From contig LT608321.1 in NCBI GenBank assembly GCA_900095835.1, positions 104,373-168,372 of the forward strand: a stretch of DNA of 64,000 bases, read 5' to 3'. Position 1 is the stretch's first letter; the number at the start of each line of letters is the position of its first letter. A model generated the notes under the pieces. It was not told where the DNA came from, did not search any database, and saw only the letters and a program-made list of their open reading frames with translations. Shown here one piece after another: positions 25,426 through 33,779 of the stretch. The stretch is from Ihuprevotella massiliensis (GTDB lineage: Bacteria; Bacteroidota; Bacteroidia; Bacteroidales; Bacteroidaceae). Position numbers and translations under genes: made by a program.

Positions 25426-26901
25426 TTACTTCTTTTTCTTGATAGAAGTTTTGGCATCACCCAGTTCAACAGTGTAAGAACGATTAAGTCCGCTTTGAGT
25501 TTTTGCGCGAATCCAAAGTACGCGATCGCTGCTCATATTGGCTGCCTTCACGGCTTCTTCAAAGTCTGCAACAGAGTTTATCACTTTGTCGTTCACTTGC
25601 GTGATGATGATACCCTTGCTGAGTCCTGCATCTTGAAGTTTTCCTGCCTTGATACTGCTCACAATGATGCCATTTTTCAATCCAAGTTCAGCTTTTTCAG
25701 CATCAGAAAGCGCACGAAGAGCAGCACCCATGGACTCTTGATCCACACTCTCTATCTTAGAAGTTGTGCCTTGTACATTGCGCAGTGTGAGTGTGGCGGT
25801 GTATGTCTTTTTCTTGCGCACATAGGTGACACGAACTTTGTCCCCAGGACGGTGACTAGCCAAGAGCTCTTGCAAATTGCCATACTTTTCAATCTTCTTT
25901 CCGTCAATTTCTGTGATGACATCCCCGCGTTTCAAACCAGCTTCCTCTGCAGCTCCATCGGCAGTTACTTCTTCAATATAGAATCCTGTAAGTACGCCTA
26001 AATCAGTGTCTTTACCTTTTTCTTTTTGAGCATCGATATAAGTTGATACGTCGGTACCTGCTACACCAAGAAGTGCGCGTTGCACTGCGCCAAACTCGCG
26101 GAGATCCTTTACCACTTTGTTCATGATGGTAGTAGGAATGGCGAAGCCGTATCCTGAGTATGAGCCTGTTTGTGAATAGAGCATCGCATTGATTCCCACC
26201 AATTCACCTTTCACATTGACAAGCGCACCACCTGAGTTTCCAGGGTTGATGGCTGCATCAGTTTGGATGAAACTTTCGATGGTGTTACTACCTTGGAGTG
26301 AGCGTGCCTTAGCACTGACGATACCGGCTGTCACTGTGGAAGTAAAGCCATAAGGGTTGCCAATGGCAAGCACCCATTCGCCTACTTTCAAGTTGTCACT
26401 GCTTCCTACGGTGATAGGTTTCAAATCTTTTGCTTCTATCTTGAGGAGTGCGAGGTCAGAACTCTTGTCTAGTCCGATGATTCGTCCTTTATATTCACGA
26501 TTGTCATTGAGCTTTACGAGGATTTCGTCAGCATCTTCCACCACGTGATTATTGGTGACAATGTAGCCGTCTGCTGTGAGAATAACTCCAGAACCCGCTC
26601 CACTGCGCTTGGGGGTTTGGCGTTGTTGTGGACTGCGTTGACCACGTCCAAAGAAATCTCCGAAGAAATCAGAAAATGGATCGAATTCTTGCACCTGTGA
26701 TTGGCGACTGGTGCTAGACACCTTGATATAGACCACAGACTGCGTAGCAGTTTCTGCTGCAGTGGTCAAATCAACAGGCTGAGCCGCTGAAGCCATGCTT
26801 GCGGCTGGAGCTATGGGTTGTGGGAAACCTGCTACATTGCTGGCCTTACCTTGGGCAAGGAAAGCTGATAAAAAGAGGGCTAGAACTATTTTCTTTTCCA
26901 T
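25426..26901 (-). CDS. degP: Periplasmic serine protease/chaperone DegP (HtrA), Do-like
   Basis: Degrades or refolds misfolded envelope proteins. The signal peptide spans about residues 1-20. The trypsin-like domain has His119 (NNHVV), Asp149 (SSDLALL) and Ser223 (GNSGGALVN), with the long regulatory LA loop (about 66-100, rich in Phe, Arg and Gln). Two PDZ domains follow: one around 285-375 (GVLTGFYIEEVTADGAAEEAGLKRGDVI) and a second from about 395 (GIIVSSIKAGKLQDAGLSKG). Length 491, usual for DegP/DegQ. It is transcribed from its own strong promoter and is probably monocistronic. Confidence 0.96.
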   Translation of the reverse strand: MEKKIVLALFLSAFLAQGKASNVAGFPQPIAPAASMASAAQPVDLTTAAETATQSVVYIKVSSTSRQSQVQEFDPFSDFFGDFFGRGQRSPQQRQTPKRSGAGSGVILTADGYIVTNNHVVEDADEILVKLNDNREYKGRIIGLDKSSDLALLKIEAKDLKPITVGSSDNLKVGEWVLAIGNPYGFTSTVTAGIVSAKARSLQGSNTIESFIQTDAAINPGNSGGALVNVKGELVGINAMLYSQTGSYSGYGFAIPTTIMNKVVKDLREFGAVQRALLGVAGTDVSTYIDAQKEKGKDTDLGVLTGFYIEEVTADGAAEEAGLKRGDVITEIDGKKIEKYGNLQELLASHRPGDKVRVTYVRKKKTYTATLTLRNVQGTTSKIESVDQESMGAALRALSDAEKAELGLKNGIIVSSIKAGKLQDAGLSKGIIITQVNDKVINSVADFEEAVKAANMSSDRVLWIRAKTQSGLNRSYTVELGDAKTSIKKKK

Positions 26902-26930
26902 TTGTATAGCTTTTTATAGTGATATATTCG

Positions 26931-26961
26931 CAAAAGTAAGCCATTCTGACTATCCTTGCAA
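26931..26961 (-). promoter_or_regulatory. Bacteroidetes-type promoter of degP
   Basis: Minus strand: TTG (26961-26959), 20 bases, TACTTTTG (26938-26931), 29 bases before the start codon. Confidence 0.8.
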
Positions 26962-27036
26962 GTCTTTTCTTAGTGTTGAGGAATGGATTTACCACAATTT
27001 TGCAGTAGCACCGTCCTATATTGTTTATTGAAATAA

Positions 27037-28164
27037 CTACGGCCACATAAGTTCTCCCATGATGTCATCGGACACAAAGACACCTGCGTGTGTGAGTTGC
27101 AAGCGGTTGTCGGATGTGAGCATTAGAAGTCCGCGACTGAGGAAGGTTTGTGCTGTACGTAGGAGATAGGATTTGCGATGTTCGCTTAGTTCGTTCAGAG
27201 ATATTCCCTCGCGGGTGCGGAGACGTGTGAGAATCAATTCGTCGTAAAGTTCGTCGGGGGTGAGCATTTCGAGCTGATGGGGCACATCGGCAAATGGAGT
27301 GTCTACTATACTTGCTGCATTGTAGGCACGAAGTTTATGCTCATTGAAGCGTCGAGTGGAAGAACCGTCGTAGGAATGGGCACCAGGTCCGAAGCCTAAA
27401 TACGGAATTCCTTGCCAATAGCTTGCATTATGCCGAGAGCGGAATCCAGGACGTGCGAAGTTGGAGATTTCATATTGTTCAAATCCAACTTCTTGTGCCG
27501 ACTCCGTTAATAAGCGGAACATAGCAAGCGAAGTTTCCTCGTCGCATTCCTTGACTTTGCCCTTAGCACGATCGTAATAGAGTGGAGTGCCTTCTTCGTA
27601 AGTTAGGGCGTAGGCTGACAAATGTTGGATGTCGAGAGAAAAGGCTTGTTGTAGTTCCCACTGCCAATCGGAGAGTGTCTGCTGTGGCAACCCAAACATT
27701 AAGTCGATGCTGAGATTGTCGATGCCAGCTTGGTGCACTACGTCAATGGCTTCTCGCGCTTGTAGGGCTGTATGTCGTCGGTTGATGGTGAGAAGTTGTG
27801 CATCATTGAAGCTCTGTACCCCAAGGCTCACACGATTTATACCAAGTTGTGCAAGATGTTGCGCTTTTTCTGCGGTGATGTCATCTGGGTTTGCTTCAAA
27901 AGTAAATTCCGCTTCTGGGGATATTTGGAAAATATGGTGAAGTGCTTCAAAGCATAGTTCCAGTTCTTCGGCATCCAACTGCGAAGGAGTGCCTCCCCCA
28001 AAATAGACTGTGTGGATGGTTTCATCTATTTTGCGGTATTGCATCTCCGCAACGAGACTGCGGACAAAAGCGTCTCGTTCTTTTTTGCCGTGAATGGTGC
28101 TGTAAAAACTACAATAGCTGCAGCGTTTTTCGCAAAATGGGACGTGAATGTAGATGCCTGCCAT
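27037..28164 (-). CDS. hemW: Radical SAM heme chaperone HemW / coproporphyrinogen III oxidase-like
   Basis: A cytosolic radical SAM protein related to HemN; HemW delivers heme to membrane respiratory proteins. The N-terminus GIYIHVPFCEKRCSYCSFYS carries the CxxxCxxC cluster motif without the extra Cys and N-terminal arm expected of true HemN. Then come YFGGGTPSQL, EANPDDIT, NRVSLGVQSF and DLMFGLPQQT. A C-terminal HemN_C-like helical domain includes the EGISLNEL motif. The length of 375 fits HemW. A heme-handling role suits an organism with quinone-linked respiration. The stop lies 135 bases upstream of degP. Confidence 0.9.
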   Translation of the reverse strand: MAGIYIHVPFCEKRCSYCSFYSTIHGKKERDAFVRSLVAEMQYRKIDETIHTVYFGGGTPSQLDAEELELCFEALHHIFQISPEAEFTFEANPDDITAEKAQHLAQLGINRVSLGVQSFNDAQLLTINRRHTALQAREAIDVVHQAGIDNLSIDLMFGLPQQTLSDWQWELQQAFSLDIQHLSAYALTYEEGTPLYYDRAKGKVKECDEETSLAMFRLLTESAQEVGFEQYEISNFARPGFRSRHNASYWQGIPYLGFGPGAHSYDGSSTRRFNEHKLRAYNAASIVDTPFADVPHQLEMLTPDELYDELILTRLRTREGISLNELSEHRKSYLLRTAQTFLSRGLLMLTSDNRLQLTHAGVFVSDDIMGELMWP

Positions 28165-28178
28165 AGAAATGGGGAGTA

Positions 28179-28240
28179 TAAAAAAATCGCTTCAATCTCG
28201 ACTAATCATGGAAATGAACCTTAGAGAAGATAGAAGCGAT
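28179..28240 (-). terminator. Likely terminator of lysA
   Basis: On the minus strand ATCGCTTC and GAAGCGAT (8 bp) enclose a TCTC/GAGA inner stem and are followed by a run of seven T residues, 29 bases past the lysA stop. Confidence 0.55.
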
Positions 28241-28268
28241 GAGGGATAAGCAAAGAGGGAACAGGAGA

Positions 28269-29408
28269 TTATTCGGCAATGTGCCCTGGTAAGCGGCGGC
28301 AGTTGTATTGAGAAGCCATAATTTCACCATAAGCACCTGCAGAACGGAATGCTAGGAGGTCGCCTCGCTTAGGAGTGGGTAACTTGTAGTCGCTAGCAAA
28401 AACATCACTGCTTTCGCAGATGGGTCCCACCACGTCAAACTGTGCTTGAGGAGCTTCGGGGTGTGAGAGATTGTCAATTTGATGGAGGCTGCCATACATA
28501 GCAGGGCGCACTAAGTCAGTCATGCCAGCATCTACGATGACAAAGCGCTTCGCGTGGCCTTCTTTGACATAGAGAACGCGTGAGATGAGACTGCCGCATT
28601 GGGCAACAATGGAGCGTCCTAATTCAAAATGTACGGATTGTCCTTCGCGCAATTGGAGTTTTTGCTTGAAAATAGTAAAATAGGCTGCAAAATTGGGAAT
28701 CGAATCGGCATCTGGTTGTTCGTAATTCACACCAAGACCGCCTCCCACATTGAGAGTTGGCACTGTAATGCCTGCTTCTTCGAGTTGCACTTGGAGTTCA
28801 TTGATGCGAGTGCACAATTCGCTGAAAGGAGTAAGGTCAGTGATTTGGCTTCCGATATGGAAATGTAGCCCCACAAATTCGATATTGGACAACGCTTGTG
28901 CTCTGCGAATGGCTGGAATGGTATCGTCGATTGCTAGACCAAACTTGTTTTCGTTGAGTCCTGTAGTGATTTTAGCATGGGTGCGAGCATCCACGTTGGG
29001 ATTGATGCGGAAAGCCACCTTTGCCACTTTCTTCTGGGCAGTTGCCAGCTCGTTGATGATCTCCAGTTCGGGGAGACTTTCGACGTTGAAGCACTGGATG
29101 TCTAATTCGAGGGCACGATTGATTTCCCAATCTGCTTTGCCAACTCCTGCAAAAACAATGTTGCTTGCATCAAAACCGTGTTGGTGTGCTACTTCTACTT
29201 CGCCACCACTGACGCAGTCAGCGCCAAGGCCGTGCTGTGAAATTGTGCGTAAAACCTCTGGCGCTACGCAGGCTTTGAGTGCATAATGCACATGAAAGTG
29301 AGGGGTATCGGCTGTAGCAGCTGTGATGGCTTCGAGTGTTTGACGAAGAAGAGGGAGGTTATAATAGTAGAATGGAGTTTCGCGCTGGGCAAAGCGGGAT
29401 ATATTCAT
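28269..29408 (-). CDS. lysA: Diaminopimelate decarboxylase
   Basis: The last step of lysine synthesis, removing CO2 from meso-diaminopimelate. This PLP-dependent alanine-racemase-fold enzyme (379 residues) has the cofactor lysine Lys45 in HYALKAC, the phosphate-loop NVGGGLGVNYEQ, GLHFHIGSQI, and the active-site PICESSDVFA with Cys donated across the dimer. The length is slightly below the usual 400 or so, mainly at the N-terminus. Aspartate kinase lies directly upstream, so the pair supplies entry to and exit from the lysine branch. Confidence 0.95.
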   Translation of the reverse strand: MNISRFAQRETPFYYYNLPLLRQTLEAITAATADTPHFHVHYALKACVAPEVLRTISQHGLGADCVSGGEVEVAHQHGFDASNIVFAGVGKADWEINRALELDIQCFNVESLPELEIINELATAQKKVAKVAFRINPNVDARTHAKITTGLNENKFGLAIDDTIPAIRRAQALSNIEFVGLHFHIGSQITDLTPFSELCTRINELQVQLEEAGITVPTLNVGGGLGVNYEQPDADSIPNFAAYFTIFKQKLQLREGQSVHFELGRSIVAQCGSLISRVLYVKEGHAKRFVIVDAGMTDLVRPAMYGSLHQIDNLSHPEAPQAQFDVVGPICESSDVFASDYKLPTPKRGDLLAFRSAGAYGEIMASQYNCRRLPGHIAE

Positions 29409-29474
29409 TGGGTGGCAAGTATAAAACGTCGGAAAACTCTGCGGACTTTTAATAAAGGTGGGAGCCTAGAAAGG

Positions 29475-29516
29475 CATTTGTCCTTGAGAGCAACAGATTG
29501 CTCAGAAGGACAAATG
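29475..29516 (-). other. Strong hairpin between lysC and lysA
   Basis: CATTTGTCCTT pairs with AAGGACAAATG (11 bp), with an inner AGCAA/TTGCT stem. No T-tract follows on the minus strand. It sits about 30 bases past the lysC stop and 66 bases before lysA. It may protect the lysC 3' end or set differential expression. The sequence just downstream on the minus strand (29455-29430) repeats the AAAACGTCGGA word of the intergenic element family. Confidence 0.6.
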
Positions 29517-29546
29517 TAGATTCTCTATATGAGATATTGAAGTGCC

Positions 29547-30860
29547 CTAGAAAAGGTGCTTTTGGAGGGCTTGAAGTGCGGCTTGTTTGTGCTCCATGCT
29601 CACAAGGAAGGAGATGTTGTGATCGGAACCACCATAACTAATCATGCGCACAGGGACGTTCTTTAGGGCAAGCGTGGCGTCACTCTCAAAACCGCGGTTA
29701 GTCCAGCGCAAGTCGCCGACTACGCAAACAATGCACATGTCTTCATCTACCACGACGGTACCCACTTCCTTGAGTTCGTCTACGATGGATGCCAAGTGAC
29801 TGGTGTTGTCGATGCTGAGAGATACACCCACCTCACTGGTGGTAATCATGTCGATGCTCGTTTTGTATTTGTCAAATACGTTGAAGACTTTGCACATAAA
29901 TCCTGTTGCCAAAAGCATTCGGGAACTAACAATCTTGATAACTGTGATATTGTCCTTTGCAGCTACAGCTTTGATACGACCTTCCTCGCAGTCATTGTTG
30001 ATAAGTGTTCCAGGAGCTTGGGGATCCAAAGTGTTCTTCAGGCGAACGGGCACTCCTGCATAACGAGCTGGTTGCACGCAGGTGGGGTGAAGAATCTTTG
30101 CACCAAAGTAGGCAAGTTCTGCTGCTTCCTCAAAGTTGAGTTGACGCACAGGGGTAGTGCCTTCAACAAAGCGAGGGTCGTTGTTGTGCATACCATCGAT
30201 ATCGGTCCAAATCTGAATTTCGTTGGCACGAATGGCAGCACCAATGAGGGATGCTGTGTAGTCAGAACCGCCACGTTGGAGGTTGTCGATTTGACCATCG
30301 GCATTACGACAGATGAATCCTTGCGTGATATAGATGTCGTAGTCGGGATTCTTGTCAAGAAGATAAGCCAAGCGCTCGCGGATGTAAGGGAGGTCGGGCT
30401 CACCATTGACATCTAGACGCATATAATCAAGCGCGGGAAGGAGAATGGCTTTAACACCGCATTCCTTCAAGTACTCAGTCACCATGTTGGTGCTCATGAT
30501 TTCGCCCTGCGCCAAAATCGCCTTTTCGTCAGCTTCACTGAATTCACGTGTGCGGAATTCGTGGAGTTGCAAGAATAGGTTGTCGAGTCGCTCGCGTACC
30601 TTGGTGGCTGTCTCCTCTTTGCTATAGAGTAGGGGGAGATGTTGCTTATAAAGGTTGTGAAGTCTATTGACCATGTTGCTTGCGCCTTCAGGGTTTCCTT
30701 TGCGCAAATAGTCGGCAATCTCGACAAGGCTATTGGTGGTGCCGCTCATCGCTGAGAGAACCACAATCTTGGGCTCACCATCTTCTGTTATGAGTCGAGA
30801 CACTTCTTTCATTCTTTCGGGCGAACCAACGGAGGTTCCGCCAAATTTGTAGACTTTCAT
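29547..30860 (-). CDS. lysC: Aspartate kinase (monofunctional)
   Basis: Phosphorylates aspartate at the head of the Lys/Thr/Met pathway. The start KVYKFGGTSVGS is the ATP/aspartate signature. It is followed by VLSAMSGTTN, QGFICRNADGQIDNLQRGGSDYTA, and a C-terminal pair of ACT domains (about 300-437, e.g. ITVIKIVSSRMLLATGFMCKVFNVFDKY) that sense end products such as lysine. The open frame extends 30 codons further upstream to 30950, but the conserved protein begins at 30860, giving 437 residues. There is no homoserine dehydrogenase domain. lysA follows. Confidence 0.94.
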   Translation of the reverse strand: MKVYKFGGTSVGSPERMKEVSRLITEDGEPKIVVLSAMSGTTNSLVEIADYLRKGNPEGASNMVNRLHNLYKQHLPLLYSKEETATKVRERLDNLFLQLHEFRTREFSEADEKAILAQGEIMSTNMVTEYLKECGVKAILLPALDYMRLDVNGEPDLPYIRERLAYLLDKNPDYDIYITQGFICRNADGQIDNLQRGGSDYTASLIGAAIRANEIQIWTDIDGMHNNDPRFVEGTTPVRQLNFEEAAELAYFGAKILHPTCVQPARYAGVPVRLKNTLDPQAPGTLINNDCEEGRIKAVAAKDNITVIKIVSSRMLLATGFMCKVFNVFDKYKTSIDMITTSEVGVSLSIDNTSHLASIVDELKEVGTVVVDEDMCIVCVVGDLRWTNRGFESDATLALKNVPVRMISYGGSDHNISFLVSMEHKQAALQALQKHLF

Positions 30861-31002
30861 ATTGAGAAGCAATATCTTTTGTGGAGCTGTATGATGGATA
30901 TCTGATGAATAGAGTTGAGAAAGAGGGCGGGTAAGATCTAGATGAAGCACAAAATGAAGATTCCGTGCTGAGTTTACTGTAGTTGCCTGTGCTCTTTGAA
31001 TT

Positions 31003-31689
31003 CTATTTCTCGGAAGTAACGAACTGTTTGGTCACATTGATGAGGTGACCTTCTGCACATTGGTACACTGTGCCTGGGTAGGCTGTGAGGTAGGAACGAT
31101 TATGTGTCACTATAACTACAGCGGTATTTTCGTTGGTAAGGGAACGAAGAAGTTCGAGAATGCGTTGTCCTGTCTCCATGTCGAGGTTGCCTGTTGGCTC
31201 ATCTGCCAAGATTAGAGCTGGCTTGTTGAGAATGGCGCGAGCGATGGCGACGCGTTGCTGTTCACCTCCCGAGAGTTCGTGGGGGAAATTGTTGATTTTA
31301 TGTGACAGTTCAACTTGGTCAAGCACTTCGCGAATGCGTGATTCTCTTTCTGACTTTACTTTCCAGCCTGTAGCACTAAGCACAAAGTCGAGGTTTTGCC
31401 CGACTGTGCGGTGTTGCAAAAGAGAAAAGTCTTGAAACACGATGCCAAGATGACGGCGCAACTCTGGGAGATGCTTGTTGCGAAGTTGGAGTAAATCGAA
31501 GTCTAAGACCTTAGCTTCTCCCTCTTCTACGTAGCACTCGGCATAAAGTGCACGAAGAAGCGAGCTTTTACCGCTTCCTACGCGACCAATAACGTAGACA
31601 AACTCGCCATTGTTGACATGAAAATCTACATTTTCAAGTATCTTTCGGTCGTCAATACTGATGTTTGCGCCTTTAATATCGATGAGCAT
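31003..31689 (-). CDS. ftsE: FtsE-like ABC ATPase (cell division)
   Basis: Cytoplasmic ATPase that with FtsX couples septal peptidoglycan hydrolysis to division. It has Walker A GRVGSGKS (with Arg-Val in place of the more common residues), the signature [15 protein letters not shown] and Walker [13 protein letters not shown], then the H-loop VTHN. The 228-residue length is exact for FtsE. FtsX is not next to it, so assignment as FtsE rather than a LolD-type ATPase rests on overall likeness (for example the [16 protein letters not shown] segment). lysC follows after 142 bases, in which I see no clear promoter. Confidence 0.85.
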   Translation of the reverse strand: MLIDIKGANISIDDRKILENVDFHVNNGEFVYVIGRVGSGKSSLLRALYAECYVEEGEAKVLDFDLLQLRNKHLPELRRHLGIVFQDFSLLQHRTVGQNLDFVLSATGWKVKSERESRIREVLDQVELSHKINNFPHELSGGEQQRVAIARAILNKPALILADEPTGNLDMETGQRILELLRSLTNENTAVVIVTHNRSYLTAYPGTVYQCAEGHLINVTKQFVTSEK

Positions 31690-31793
31690 AGAAGATAAAT
31701 ATCAAGAGGGTGAATGTGCGATGGACTTTCCTTCTGGTAATCCCGAAAGATTGCCCAACGAGAATGGGGACATCTCGAAATTCGCTTTGACTG

Positions 31794-31801
31794 CAAAAAT
31801 A
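31794..31801 (-). promoter_or_regulatory. Possible -7 box of ftsE; gap 31690-32001
   Basis: TATTTTTG on the minus strand, 105 bases before the ftsE start, with no TTTG at the right distance. The rest of the 312-base gap is AT-rich and I see nothing else in it, other than a short G-run near 31970. Confidence 0.3.
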
Positions 31802-32001
31802 CTCTTTTTTTTTGAGATATCGTGTTTTTATCCTAGATTATCTACCGTTTGCTGTGATTTGCTGATTTTTGTGGGCGAGTATGACTGGGATTCAGAGAGG
31901 GGGTAGGTTGAAGAAGAACATGGGGATAGAGCACTATGCGACGTGAAGGTCGGGTGTAGGGGGGGCGTGTTGTAGGAGTAGAGTGATATTAAAGTTACAA
32001 T

Positions 32002-32037
32002 AAAAAAAAGACATCCAGCAATTTTGCTGGATGTCTT
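32002..32037 (-). terminator. Intrinsic terminator of tRNA-Thr
   Basis: AGACATCCAGCAA and TTGCTGGATGTCT pair around two to four loop bases, followed by eight T residues on the minus strand, directly past the tRNA. Confidence 0.92.
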
Positions 32038-32041
32038 GGTG

Positions 32042-32115
32042 AGCCTCTTGTCGGATTCGAACCAACGACCCCGAGATTACAAATCACGTGCTCTGGCCAA
32101 CTGAGCTAAAGAGGC
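32042..32115 (-). tRNA. tRNA-Thr (anticodon TGT)
   Basis: Acceptor GCCTCTT with AAGAGGC, D-arm AGCTCAGTTGG, anticodon loop TTTGTAA and T-arm GGTTCGAATCC. Discriminator U. CCA not encoded. It ends four bases before its terminator stem. Confidence 0.95.
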
Positions 32116-32119
32116 GGGT

Positions 32120-32215
32120 GGGAAAGCTAACCACATCGCGCTGCTACAACTAACTACCTTTGCTGCGATCAAGCCCTGGAGGATTTGAAAGGAGCTAGCC
32201 GTGTAGCACTTTCCC
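32120..32215 (-). other. Structured leader upstream of tRNA-Thr
   Basis: Between the tRNA-Thr promoter and the tRNA lie about 130 transcribed bases. Their ends can pair: CTTTCCC (complement of 32120-32126) with GGGAAAG (complement of 32209-32215), extended by partial pairing of GTGG...TAG with CTA...CAC. The interior contains TGCAGC-like and GGCTAGC-like short stems. A leader this long is unusual next to the 20-45 bases before the other tRNAs here. It may be a processed precursor or an independent small RNA. Confidence 0.4.
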
Positions 32216-32246
32216 GTGTGGTGCATTCCTTATCGGTTTGCGATTG

Positions 32247-32278
32247 CAAAGGAACAACATTTTCTTCAAACCTCCAAA
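32247..32278 (-). promoter_or_regulatory. Likely promoter of tRNA-Thr
   Basis: Minus strand: TTTG (32278-32275), 20 bases, TTCCTTTG (32254-32247), one base off the TAnnTTTG consensus. Upstream, 32279-32580 is AT-rich, gene-free, and contains loose words of the intergenic element family (CCAGAGATTTTTTTCTGA near 32434), but no clear hairpin core. Confidence 0.6.
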
Positions 32279-32580
32279 TGTTTTGGCGTTTTTTTTTCGA
32301 GAAAAGTGCATTTTTCTTTGTTTTTCCCCTTAAAATGGGGAGTTTTTAGGCGAAAATAGTCTGAAAAAGTAGTTTTAGAGCGAGAATGTCGTCTAAATTT
32401 CTGGTGGATGTTTAGGTGAAAATAGGAAGTTGTTCCAGAGATTTTTTTCTGATTTTTCTTCCATGAGGTCACTTTGGGGGGAGTCGTGAAGTGAACTTTG
32501 GGTAGAAGTGAAAAGAAAATCTTCCCTTATTGGAAGAAAAATCCAACAAGGGAAAATCGGAAAAGATATCAAATGTGCGA

Positions 32581-33408
32581 TTAGAATTGTGCTTTTGCCA
32601 AGATGTTCGCCATTTGTTGTTGTACTTCTTGTGCTGCGTGTCTTGCAGCTTGAGCGAATTGTTCGCTACTATCGGCATAGATGATGGCTCGGCTGGAGTT
32701 CACCAACAAACCACAGTCTTTATTCATACCATATTGGCATACGTCTTCTAAAGAACCTCCTTGGGCACCTACACCAGGAACTAGGAGGAAATGCTCTGGA
32801 ACAATGCGGCGAATGTCCTCAAAAAGCTTACCTTGAGTGGCACCTACTACGTACATTAGTTGATCGGCATTACCCCATTGTTGACTGGTACGAAGCACTT
32901 TTTCAAAAAGACGTTCGCCATGCTCGTCAGTGGTGAGTTGGAAATCGTGGCTACCTTTGTTGGAAGTGAGGGCTAAAAGAATGACCCATTTGCCTTCATA
33001 TTGCAGGAAAGGAGTCACTGAGTCTTCACCCATATAAGGAGCCACCGTGAGAGAGTCTACTCCAGTTTCTTCAAAGAAGCAACGTGCATACATGGCAGAG
33101 GTGTTGCCTATGTCACCACGTTTGGCATCTGCAATAATGAATTGGTCGGGGTAGTGGGTTTTGATGTAATTGATAGTTTTGTCAAAAGCTTTCCAACCTT
33201 CGAGACCGAAGCATTCGTAGAAAGCCAAATTGGGCTTGTAAGCTACGCAATAAGGTGCAGTGGCATCAATGATGGCTTTGTTGAATGCAAAGATAGGATC
33301 TTCCTCTTGCAAGAGGTGTTGAGGAATCTTTTTGAGGTCGGTGTCTAGACCTACGCAGAGAAAGCTCTGCTTGCGACGAATGTTGTCAATGAGTTCTTGG
33401 CGTGTCAT
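32581..33408 (-). CDS. pyrF: Orotidine 5'-phosphate decarboxylase, type 2
   Basis: The last step of UMP synthesis, decarboxylating OMP. The 275-residue protein belongs to the longer PyrF subfamily. It has [14 protein letters not shown] near the N-terminus, the catalytic [18 protein letters not shown] (Asp-Lys-x-x-Asp array), [14 protein letters not shown], and [11 protein letters not shown] for phosphate binding. The frame is open 19 codons further upstream, through a promoter-like box, but the conserved protein starts [14 protein letters not shown], so 33408 is used. No other pyrimidine gene is adjacent. Confidence 0.95.
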   Translation of the reverse strand: MTRQELIDNIRRKQSFLCVGLDTDLKKIPQHLLQEEDPIFAFNKAIIDATAPYCVAYKPNLAFYECFGLEGWKAFDKTINYIKTHYPDQFIIADAKRGDIGNTSAMYARCFFEETGVDSLTVAPYMGEDSVTPFLQYEGKWVILLALTSNKGSHDFQLTTDEHGERLFEKVLRTSQQWGNADQLMYVVGATQGKLFEDIRRIVPEHFLLVPGVGAQGGSLEDVCQYGMNKDCGLLVNSSRAIIYADSSEQFAQAARHAAQEVQQQMANILAKAQF

Positions 33409-33434
33409 GATGACTTGGGAGTTATGTTCTGCTG

Positions 33435-33442
33435 CAAAGGTA
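33435..33442 (-). promoter_or_regulatory. -7 box of pyrF
   Basis: TACCTTTG on the minus strand, 26 bases before the chosen pyrF start. I see no TTTG at 19-20 bases. Its position inside the longer open frame supports the shorter start. Confidence 0.5.
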
Positions 33443-33574
33443 CACAAAATTTTGCGGTTTAGCACTTGTCTTTAGCAGAGAATCCACGGAAAAGACGAAA
33501 ATGAGCAGAAGGTGAGGGAATGTGTAGGATGCTTTGGCACTATGAAGGTTGCTTGTCTTGTTTAGGTGGCATAT

Positions 33575-33612
33575 AAAAAGAGGAAAGCATTAGAATTTCT
33601 AATGCTTTCCTC
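33575..33612 (-). terminator. Intrinsic terminator of tRNA-Arg
   Basis: GAGGAAAGCATTAGA pairs with TCTAATGCTTTCCTC around a two-base loop and is followed by five T residues on the minus strand, immediately past the tRNA. Confidence 0.93.
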
Positions 33613-33614
33613 AG

Positions 33615-33689
33615 TGATTCCGTTGGGGTTCGAACCCAAGACCCACAGCTTAGAAGGCTGTTGCTCTAATCCAACTGAGCTACGGAACC
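33615..33689 (-). tRNA. tRNA-Arg (anticodon TCT)
   Basis: Acceptor GGTTCCG with CGGAATC (one G-T pair), D-arm AGCTCAGTTGGA, anticodon loop CTTCTAA, T-arm GGGTTCGAACCC; discriminator A. It reads AGA and AGG codons. CCA not encoded. Confidence 0.95.
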
Positions 33690-33734
33690 TCAGGAGCAAG
33701 TCACTAATAATGATAGGTAACTTGATTTCGGCTG

Positions 33735-33766
33735 CAAAGTTAGTGATTTTCTATGGTTTGAACAAA
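33735..33766 (-). promoter_or_regulatory. Bacteroidetes-type promoter of tRNA-Arg
   Basis: Minus strand: TTTG (33766-33763), 20 bases, TAACTTTG (33742-33735), 45 bases before the tRNA. It lies just past the stop of the RlmI-like gene. Confidence 0.88.
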
Positions 33767-33779
33767 TCTTGCCTCGTTT

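Noticed and set aside
30861-31002. Lysine riboswitch before lysC
   Set aside because: The 142-base gap is too short and shows none of the conserved L-box segments.
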